DNA of 64,000 nucleotides from an uncultured Pelagibacteraceae bacterium (GTDB lineage: Bacteria > Pseudomonadota > Alphaproteobacteria > Pelagibacterales > Pelagibacteraceae): the NCBI GenBank assembly GCA_902527415.1, contig CABZPD010000001.1:1-64000 (forward strand), in the 5' to 3' direction. The notes under the pieces were generated by a model, which was not told the origin of the DNA, did no database searches, and saw only the letters and a list, made by a program, of their open reading frames with translations. The position numbers were made by a program, and so were the translations under genes. Each line of letters opens with the position of its first letter. Within the stretch, counting starts at the first letter, position 1. Positions 56,655 to 64,000 of the stretch are shown in pieces.

Positions 56655-57983
56655 CTATGCAACCTTCTGATCTGAATTAGTTATTACTTCACCGAATAAA
56701 GTATTTCTATTACTATCTTTAATTCTCACTTGAACTATTTTTCCAATATCATTCTTTTTACCATTAAAAATTACAGATGTCATATACTCAGATCTACCAA
56801 AAGCTTTGCTTTTATCGTCGGTTAAATTTTCAACCAAAACATCAATAACTTTACCCTCCAATGACTTGTTCATTTCGATTTGATTTTTGAATAAGATAGT
56901 TTGAATTTTTTCTAATCTTTCAATAGAAATTTTTTTTTCAATTAGGTCTAAATTTTCGGCGACTGTTCCAGGTCTTGGACTAAAAATAAATGAATAAGAG
57001 TTAATAAATTTAATTCTTTCAATTAATCTAATAGTATCCTTAAAATCCTGATCCTCTTCACCAGGATAACCTATTATAAAATCGCTTGAAAATTCTATAT
57101 TTGGGTTAATTTCTTTTAATTTATCAAAAATATTTAAATATTCCTCAATAGTATGTTTTCTGTTCATTAATTTTAAAATTTTATTAGATCCACTTTGGAC
57201 AGGTAAATGTACAAGTGGCATTAACTTTTTGGAAGTTTTATAAACTTCAATCAAATCCTCTGTCATATCTTTTGGGTGAGATGTTGTGTATCTAACTCTT
57301 TTAATTTCAGATATTTTTTCAATGTTAAATATTAAATCTGATAGTCTGTATCCTTCATTATCATAAGCATTTACATTTTGACCAAGTAAAATTATTTCTT
57401 TTGCACCATTGTCAGCTAAATATTTTGCTTCATCCAAAATTTGATTAAATGGTCGAGAATATTCTGGTCCTCTTGTGTATGGGACTACACAAAAATGACA
57501 AAACTTATCACATCCTTCTTGAATGGTTAAAAAAGATGAAACTTTTCCAGCTTCATTTTTTATTTTGCTTAAATATTTAAATTTAGAAACTGCATCAAAC
57601 TCAGTCTCTTCTATCTTTTTCTTTTTTTCAGTATAATTTATAATTGTATCGTTAATTTTATGATAAGCTTGAGGACCAATTACTAAATCTATATAAGGTT
57701 CTCTTTTAAGCATTTCTTGGTTTTCTGCTTGAGCAACACAACCTGCAATAATCACCAATGGTTTTTTTTTAGATCTAAAAATTTTTTTTACTCTACCTAT
57801 TTCATGATAAACTTTTTCTTTTGCTTTATCTCTTATGTGACATGTATTTAAGAGATAACAATTTGCTTCTTCATATTTTTCTGTTTTTTCATAACCAATT
57901 TTTTTAACTGAATCGTATATTCTATTTGAGTCATACTCATTCATTTGACATCCAAAAGTTTTAATAAATATTTTTTGATTCAT
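56655..57983 (-). CDS. miaB: tRNA-2-methylthio-N6-dimethylallyladenosine synthase
   Basis: KTFGCQMNEYDS, QEGCDKFCHFCVVPYTRGPE. Confidence 0.97.
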   Translation of the reverse strand: MNQKIFIKTFGCQMNEYDSNRIYDSVKKIGYEKTEKYEEANCYLLNTCHIRDKAKEKVYHEIGRVKKIFRSKKKPLVIIAGCVAQAENQEMLKREPYIDLVIGPQAYHKINDTIINYTEKKKKIEETEFDAVSKFKYLSKIKNEAGKVSSFLTIQEGCDKFCHFCVVPYTRGPEYSRPFNQILDEAKYLADNGAKEIILLGQNVNAYDNEGYRLSDLIFNIEKISEIKRVRYTTSHPKDMTEDLIEVYKTSKKLMPLVHLPVQSGSNKILKLMNRKHTIEEYLNIFDKLKEINPNIEFSSDFIIGYPGEEDQDFKDTIRLIERIKFINSYSFIFSPRPGTVAENLDLIEKKISIERLEKIQTILFKNQIEMNKSLEGKVIDVLVENLTDDKSKAFGRSEYMTSVIFNGKKNDIGKIVQVRIKDSNRNTLFGEVITNSDQKVA

Positions 57984-57985
57984 AA

Positions 57986-58399
57986 TTATTGGGATTTTTT
58001 CTTAACCCCATATAATTCTAATTTATGGTCTACTAGTGTATATCCATATTTTTCCGCAACTTTTTTTTGAAGCTTTTCAATTTCTTCGTCTACAAATTCT
58101 ATAATTTCACCAGTTTTCACATCTATTAAATGATCGTGATGACCTTCATTTAGCTCTTCATATCTAGCTTTTCCACCTTTAAACTCATGCTTTGTTAATA
58201 TTCCTGTCTCCTCAAATAATTTCACAGTTCTATAAACAGTTGCAATACTTATTTTTGGATCAATTTTAGATACTCTATTGTAAAGCTCATCTACATCCGG
58301 GTGGTCAGTAGACTCTGACATTACTTGTGCAATTACTCTTCTTTGATCAGTTAATTTAACTCCTTTTGCTAAACATTTTTGCTCTATTGTTTCTGACAT
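57986..58399 (-). CDS. Fur-family transcriptional regulator
   Basis: GVKLTDQRRVIAQVMSES, ISIATVYRTVKLFEETGIL, HHDHLIDVKTGEIIEF. Confidence 0.92.
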   Translation of the reverse strand: MSETIEQKCLAKGVKLTDQRRVIAQVMSESTDHPDVDELYNRVSKIDPKISIATVYRTVKLFEETGILTKHEFKGGKARYEELNEGHHDHLIDVKTGEIIEFVDEEIEKLQKKVAEKYGYTLVDHKLELYGVKKKSQ

Positions 58400-58408
58400 A
58401 AAATAATT

Positions 58409-58795
58409 TTAACTTAAATAAATAGGGTTAATCAAATTTTTTTTAATATTAAATTTATCGCACAAATCAGGGATATTTTCGTATTTTATGTCTCTTTCAC
58501 CTTTAAAATCTTGAATGCTATAACAATAGTAATCAATATTATTGGTTAAATTAAATGCTTTCACTATAGATAACGAATTTCTAATTCCTGCAAAGCTTCC
58601 AGGCCCTCTATTTAAATAAATTGTATTAATATCTTTTAGGTTCAATTGATGAGAATTTAAAAAATCATTAATAATCATAGTTAATTTTTCATAATTAATT
58701 TTAGTATTCTCTTTAGTAATATTATAAATATCATTATTAGTAATGATCATTAAAAAAATTTTTTCACTGGCTACATCAATTATCAGTTTATTCAT
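58409..58795 (-). CDS. tsaB: Short TsaB-like tRNA threonylcarbamoyladenosine protein
   Basis: MNKLIIDVASEKIFLMI and LNRGPGSFAGIRNSLSIVKAF; only about 128 aa. Confidence 0.78.
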   Translation of the reverse strand: MNKLIIDVASEKIFLMIITNNDIYNITKENTKINYEKLTMIINDFLNSHQLNLKDINTIYLNRGPGSFAGIRNSLSIVKAFNLTNNIDYYCYSIQDFKGERDIKYENIPDLCDKFNIKKNLINPIYLS

Positions 58796-59804
58796 AATTA
58801 TTTTATTTACTAATGTCAGTTCTAAATCAGATGAAAATAATATCAAATACTATTCCAATGATGAAGGGATTCTATCAATAATGTATCATCGTTTTAACGA
58901 GAATAAATACCCGTCAACCAATATTAAAATGGATATATTTAAGGAACATATAAATATTATCAATAACTCAGATTTTAATTTTCATAATCCAAATAATTTT
59001 GATGAACACTTTAATAAACCAAAATTGAAAAAAGAAATTCTTATAACTATCGATGATGCTTTTGAATCTTTTTATATTGAAGCATGGCCTTATCTAAAAA
59101 AAAATAAAATTCCATTTATTTTATTTGTTTCAACTGAGCCGGTAGGAAAAAGAGGTTATATGACTTGGAAGCAAATTAAAGAAATCGAAAGTAATGATTT
59201 TGCGGTCATAGGACATCATTCTCATACACATGAATATCTTATAGATGTAAGCAATAAAGAGTTTATTTTAGATATTGAAACGGCTAATAAAATTTTTCTA
59301 AGGGAACTTGGTTATATCCCCAGTCTATTCTCATATCCGTTTGGTGAATACTCTAAATTCATGAGAGATTATATATCTAAAAATTTCAAATATGCTTTTG
59401 GTCAGCATTCTGGCGTCATTGATTTAAATAAAAACAAATTTGAACTACCTAGATTTCCAATTAATGAAAAATACGGAGAATTAAAAAGATTTAGATCAAT
59501 AATAAATTATTTTCCCCTTGAATATAAAAAAATATTTCCTGAGGAAAAACAACTGTTCGAAAACACAAACCCTCCAAATTTCAAAGTTGAATTTTTCAAT
59601 GAACAAAAAAATTTATCCAATATTAATTGTTATTCTAATGAGGGGAATATTTGGGAAAAATCAAAAGTCAACTTTGTTAACAACTCTTTAACAATTGAAT
59701 TTCGAGAACCATTCAAACCAAGAAGAGGTAGAATTAATTGTTCTCTGAATGATAATGGAAAATGGAGATGGTTTGGTGTTCAATTCCCTATTAAAGAAAA
59801 TTAA
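58743..59804 (+). CDS. Secreted polysaccharide deacetylase (NodB-like)
   Basis: Signal peptide; ILSIMYHRF, ITIDDAFESFYIEAWPYLKK, IGHHSHTHEYL, FSYPFGEYS. Confidence 0.88.
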   Translation: MIIKKIFSLATSIISLFIIILFTNVSSKSDENNIKYYSNDEGILSIMYHRFNENKYPSTNIKMDIFKEHINIINNSDFNFHNPNNFDEHFNKPKLKKEILITIDDAFESFYIEAWPYLKKNKIPFILFVSTEPVGKRGYMTWKQIKEIESNDFAVIGHHSHTHEYLIDVSNKEFILDIETANKIFLRELGYIPSLFSYPFGEYSKFMRDYISKNFKYAFGQHSGVIDLNKNKFELPRFPINEKYGELKRFRSIINYFPLEYKKIFPEEKQLFENTNPPNFKVEFFNEQKNLSNINCYSNEGNIWEKSKVNFVNNSLTIEFREPFKPRRGRINCSLNDNGKWRWFGVQFPIKEN

Positions 59805-60865
59805 ATTAAACTCTCTAAATCTTTGCTTGATGGCAACAATCTCGCTTCATCAAAATCCTTTAAGTTATTCTGTTCAATAATTTTTTGTAAAACCTCGATA
59901 TATTGGTTTCCTGTTTCTGCATATTTATCTAGATGTTTAGATAAAATTAAACTATCTAAAGGTTTATTTTGATTTCTTAGTTCTGTTCTTGCTTTTCTTA
60001 AATTTTTGTATGTAGAGTGAGTATTTAAATTTCTTAAATATGCTCTTACAGAAAGCTGTAAGCTATGAAACTTCATAACTTTATGCTCTTTTCCCTCATC
60101 AGCATTTTTAGGTTTTAATCCCTCGCCGGACCAAGTCCATTGGCCAAATAAAGCATTTCCCTTTAATGCAAACCTTGAAGTGCCCCAGCCGGTTTCTTTA
60201 GCAGCTTGAGCTATTGCTAATGAAACTGGTATTTCATCCATTCTTATTTTCAATGTAGATAAATCATTTTTTCTTACACCGTATTGTTTATACTTTTTTT
60301 CTAACCATTTTTTTTCAATATCAGTGTTGCTATTTTTATTTAAAATTGTGAATAATCTTTTTCTATCAACTCTAATTTTATTGTTTTCCTTAACTATTAA
60401 AGGGAGAACAATTTTTATAAACATATCTTTTCTTTTTTTAGTGTTAGCTATGTTTTTAATTTCATTCGGAAGAAGACCAATATCTATTGGTTTAACTAAT
60501 TTTGTATCCCTTACATCTTTTAAATTATAATTTACCTCTTTAAATAAAGAGTTAATCTCAGATGTTGTATATCTAACTAAATTAATTTCAGAGTTATTTT
60601 CCTCTAAAATATCATATAATAAATCTCTCTCATCAGCTTCTACAGTTGAATCTTCTTCAATTAATTTATCTTTGTTTAAAGTATTATTTAAAATATTTTT
60701 TGAATTATTGGTAAATTCTTTATTATTGAAATTTTTATCTGTAAAATTAATAAATATTGGAGCTACATAAAAAAATGAAATTACAATAAAAGAACTTAAA
60801 AAAAATCTTGAAATTAAATCAAAACTTTTATTTTTCATAAAATTTGGTTTTTTAAATTTTTTCAT
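59801..60865 (-). CDS. Bax-like glucosaminidase-domain protein
   Basis: IPVSLAIAQAAKETGWGTSRFALKGNALFGQWTW. Confidence 0.88.
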   Translation of the reverse strand: MKKFKKPNFMKNKSFDLISRFFLSSFIVISFFYVAPIFINFTDKNFNNKEFTNNSKNILNNTLNKDKLIEEDSTVEADERDLLYDILEENNSEINLVRYTTSEINSLFKEVNYNLKDVRDTKLVKPIDIGLLPNEIKNIANTKKRKDMFIKIVLPLIVKENNKIRVDRKRLFTILNKNSNTDIEKKWLEKKYKQYGVRKNDLSTLKIRMDEIPVSLAIAQAAKETGWGTSRFALKGNALFGQWTWSGEGLKPKNADEGKEHKVMKFHSLQLSVRAYLRNLNTHSTYKNLRKARTELRNQNKPLDSLILSKHLDKYAETGNQYIEVLQKIIEQNNLKDFDEARLLPSSKDLESLI

Positions 60866-60871
60866 AAATTA

Positions 60872-61414
60872 TTATTGTATAGCGACAACTTCTTTTACCT
60901 CCGGCAAATAATGACGCAAAAGATTTTGAACACCTTGTTTTAAAGTCATAGTTGAGCTAGGACAGCCTGAACAACTCCCTTGTAATTGTACCTTAACAAT
61001 TCCATCCTTAAACTCTTTAAATTTTATATCGCCTCCATCCCTAGCAACTGCAGGTCTTATTTTTTCTTCTAAAATTTTTACAATTTTTGTCTCTATTTCA
61101 CCTAAATCTAAATCTTCTTCTTTTATATTTTCATCAATTACAAACTCTTTACCGTTTGCATAAAAATCATTAATTAGAGAAATTACTATATGTTTTATTT
61201 CATCCCACTTAATTTTTTCGTTCTTATTTACTGAAATAAAATCTTGACCTAAAAAAATGCCCTCAACACCATTTATTGACAAAATATTTCTCACCAATTC
61301 ATTGTTCATATCTTCTTTATTTGTAATTTCATAGGGGCCACTATTTGAAACTTTCTTCCCAGGAAGAAATTTCAAAGAATTTGGATTTGGTGTTACTTCT
61401 GTTTGCACGAACAT
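60872..61414 (-). CDS. NifU/Nfu family Fe-S scaffold protein
   Basis: N-terminal Nfu domain (TEVTPNPNSLKFLPG) and C-terminal RDGGDIKFKEF...LQGSCSGCPSSTMTLKQGVQNLL. Confidence 0.95.
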   Translation of the reverse strand: MFVQTEVTPNPNSLKFLPGKKVSNSGPYEITNKEDMNNELVRNILSINGVEGIFLGQDFISVNKNEKIKWDEIKHIVISLINDFYANGKEFVIDENIKEEDLDLGEIETKIVKILEEKIRPAVARDGGDIKFKEFKDGIVKVQLQGSCSGCPSSTMTLKQGVQNLLRHYLPEVKEVVAIQ

Positions 61415-61466
61415 ATTTTATATATAGTGAATATTTTAAAAATTAAAACTCGATAATAAATTTTTA

Positions 61467-62468
61467 TTAAAAACCTACTATTTCTTTAATTCTTTCAATC
61501 TTTTTAGAAGCAATCATATTTGCTTTTTCAACTCCATCTAGAAGAATTTCGTCTAAGTAACTTTTATCTCCTAAAAGTTTTTTTATCTCATTAGAAATAG
61601 GTTCAATTTTATTAACAAGTTCTTCAGCTAATTGCTCTTTAAATTCTGAAAAATTTTTACCTGAAAAATTTTTTACTGACTTTTGTAATGTAGAATTAGT
61701 TAAGCTTGAATAAATTCCTAAAAGATTCCTTGCCTCTAATCTTCCATCAAGCTCGTTTATATCTTGCGGCATAGGCAAAGGATCAGTTTTTGCTTTTTTG
61801 ATTTTGTTTATTATTTGATCTTTATCGTCAGTTAAATTTATTCGACTTAAATCTGATAATTCTGATTTACTCATTTTTTTTGAACCATCCTTTAAACTCA
61901 TTATTCTTGAAAACTCTTTTTGAATTAAAGGTTCCGGAACTTGAAGAAAATTTTCTACATCAAAATCATTATTAAATTTTTTAGCTATATCTCTACATAA
62001 TTCCAAATGTTGTTTTTGATCATCACCCACAGGAACATGAGTAGCATCGTATAAAAGAATATCAGCTGCCATTAGAACTGGATAAGAGTACAATCCAATA
62101 CTAGCTTTCTCCTTATCTTTTCCGGCTTTCTCTTTAAATTGGGTCATTCTATTTAACCAGCCCATTCTAGCGACACAGCTTAATATCCATGCTCCTTCTG
62201 CGTGAGCAGCCACTCTAGATTGATTAAAAATTATACTTTTTTTGGGATCTATTCCACTTGCTATAAAAGTTGCAACAGTTTCTCTAATATTATTTTTTAA
62301 TTCTTTAGGATCTTGCTGCACTGTAATGGCATGTAGATCAACTACACAAAAAATACATTCGTTCTCGTTATCATTATTTAAATCTACAAAGTTTTTTATA
62401 GCACCTAAATAATTTCCTAAATGAAGATTACCTGTTGGCTGGACACCAGAGAAAATTTTTTTACCCAT
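61467..62468 (-). CDS. trpS: Tryptophanyl-tRNA synthetase
   Basis: [29 protein letters not shown]. Confidence 0.97.
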   Translation of the reverse strand: MGKKIFSGVQPTGNLHLGNYLGAIKNFVDLNNDNENECIFCVVDLHAITVQQDPKELKNNIRETVATFIASGIDPKKSIIFNQSRVAAHAEGAWILSCVARMGWLNRMTQFKEKAGKDKEKASIGLYSYPVLMAADILLYDATHVPVGDDQKQHLELCRDIAKKFNNDFDVENFLQVPEPLIQKEFSRIMSLKDGSKKMSKSELSDLSRINLTDDKDQIINKIKKAKTDPLPMPQDINELDGRLEARNLLGIYSSLTNSTLQKSVKNFSGKNFSEFKEQLAEELVNKIEPISNEIKKLLGDKSYLDEILLDGVEKANMIASKKIERIKEIVGF

Positions 62469-62472
62469 AAAA

Positions 62473-64000
62473 TTAATACTTTAATTTAATATCATCCATT
62501 TGAAAAGCTTTGATGAAATAACACACAATTAAATAAAACAATATTCCCAATATAACAGATAAAACTAAATATAAAAATTTAATAGATTGATTAAATGCTA
62601 ATTCATTTTGGAAAAAATTTAACAAAAAATTAAAAAATAAACCCATCATAATTGATGCAAAAATTATTTTAATAAATTTAATAAAAAAAATTTGATTAAA
62701 ATAAAATAATTGTCGATTTTTTAAAAATAAAAATAATAATATTGAATTAAACCAAGATGAAATGGAAGTAGCTATAGGGATTATTATAAAACCAATTTCA
62801 CTAAAATAATACAAACTTATAAAAATATTAACTAATACTGAGATCAAAGAAATGTAAAATGGAGTTTTGGTATCATGATTTGCAAAGAAAAAACTTGAAA
62901 AAACTTTTATCAAGGCAAAAGCAGGTAGACCTAAAGCAAAATAATATAGAGCTAAGCTTGAATTGTTCACTGAATTTTCATTAAAAGACCCATAGCCAAA
63001 TAAAGCTGAAATAATTTGTTCCGATCCTATGATTAAAGCAATAGTTGCAGGGAGACTTAAGAATAAACTTAATTCAAGAGCTTTATTTTGTATAAACAAA
63101 ATCTTATTTTTTTTTCTAGATTGAACATGTTTTGAAAGTTGTGGGAGTATAACAACACCAATTGCAATACCAGCTATAGCTAGGTTAATTTGATAAATTC
63201 TATCTGCATAATATAAATAAGAAACTGCACTTGCTTGAAAAGATGCAATTATTGTTCCAATTAAGATATTAATTTGAGTTACTCCAGAGGAAAAAATACT
63301 TGGCAAAAGTTTTTTAAAAAAAAACCTAACTTTATTGCTTACTCTTAAATTGAAATTAAATTCAAGTGAAAAATATTTAGAAACGTATTTGTATAAAAAT
63401 ATAAACTGTAGGAAACCAGCTAAAGAAACTCCATAAGATAAATAATAAACTAAATGGTCACCTAAAGAATTAGAAAAAATTAAAACCAAAATCAAAACAA
63501 TATTCAAAATTATTGGGGCTGCTGCTGCAGCAGCAAACTTATTATGTGAATTTAAAATTGCAGAAAAAAATGAAGCTAGACAAATAAAAAATAAAAAGGG
63601 AAAAGTAATTCTTGTTAAATTTATAGCTACTTCCATTTTTTCTAAATCACCCACAAATCCTGGAGCAATTATTGAAACAAATGCAGGCATAAAAATTTCA
63701 ATTATTATTGTTAAAAATAACAATCCTAAAAAAAGAAGATTAAAGATATCATTAGCAAATTTGTTTGATTGTTTTTTTCCTTTAGTCGTTTCTGATGAAT
63801 AGCTTGGAACGAATGCTGCATTAAAAGTGCCTTCGGCAAATAATCTTCTAAAAGTATTTGGAATTCTAAATGCTACAAAAAAAGCATCAGCCAACATCCC
63901 TGTTCCTAAGAAAATTGCTATTAAAATATCTCTTAAATAACCAAGCAATCTACTAATGATAGTATAAAAACCAAATGTGCCTGTTGACTTAAGTAAGTTC
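62473..64000 (-). CDS. murJ: Lipid II flippase MurJ (5' end beyond window)
   Basis: [46 protein letters not shown]; frame continues upstream of 63948 as [18 protein letters not shown] to the window edge. Confidence 0.95.
   Translation of the reverse strand, partial: NLLKSTGTFGFYTIISRLLGYLRDILIAIFLGTGMLADAFFVAFRIPNTFRRLFAEGTFNAAFVPSYSSETTKGKKQSNKFANDIFNLLFLGLLFLTIIIEIFMPAFVSIIAPGFVGDLEKMEVAINLTRITFPFLFFICLASFFSAILNSHNKFAAAAAAPIILNIVLILVLIFSNSLGDHLVYYLSYGVSLAGFLQFIFLYKYVSKYFSLEFNFNLRVSNKVRFFFKKLLPSIFSSGVTQINILIGTIIASFQASAVSYLYYADRIYQINLAIAGIAIGVVILPQLSKHVQSRKKNKILFIQNKALELSLFLSLPATIALIIGSEQIISALFGYGSFNENSVNNSSLALYYFALGLPAFALIKVFSSFFFANHDTKTPFYISLISVLVNIFISLYYFSEIGFIIIPIATSISSWFNSILLFLFLKNRQLFYFNQIFFIKFIKIIFASIMMGLFFNFLLNFFQNELAFNQSIKFLYLVLSVILGILFYLIVCYFIKAFQMDDIKLKY

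Noticed and set aside
1-64000. CRISPR arrays, transposons, prophage or toxin-antitoxin islands
   Set aside because: No spaced direct-repeat arrays, transposases, integrases or phage genes seen; every large ORF fits core metabolism or information processing.

Overview
AT-rich, gene-dense alphaproteobacterial chromosome segment. Gene content, very short intergenic gaps and streamlining suggest SAR11/Pelagibacterales; this is inference, no search was run. Almost all of the window is ordinary core genome: gltBD, uppP, aceE/aceF, a thiolase, a TRAP-TAXI transporter, a Suv3-like helicase, CarD, coq7/dsbB, argH-lysA, dnaN-dnaA-rpsT-mutM, ubiE-ubiB-coaBC-dut, rubrerythrin/Fe-S/DUF3501, an Irr-like regulator, fabABI, nusA-infB-rbfA-rpsO-pnp, lnt-metK, tsaB-fur-miaB-phoH-ybeY, nfu, trpS and murJ. 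There are two tRNAs, Arg-ACG and Leu-CAA. I saw no mobile element, prophage or CRISPR array. The most interesting signals are small and fall in the gaps of the ORF track: (1) a 30-codon, almost purely Lys/Arg/Ala peptide gene at 21515-21607 (-) with promoter, palindromic leader, Shine-Dalgarno and shared terminator, convergent with a CarD gene that carries its own Lys-rich tail; (2) a nearly identical 16-17 bp operator upstream of both an Irr-like regulator gene and rubrerythrin, resembling the Irr/ICE box; (3) a promoter plus intrinsic terminator directly in front of nusA; (4) a terminator-like hairpin abutting the start codon of the TRAP permease; (5) a lipoyl domain fused to the N-terminus of the homodimeric-type pyruvate dehydrogenase E1; (6) several unlisted small membrane peptides or lipoproteins.
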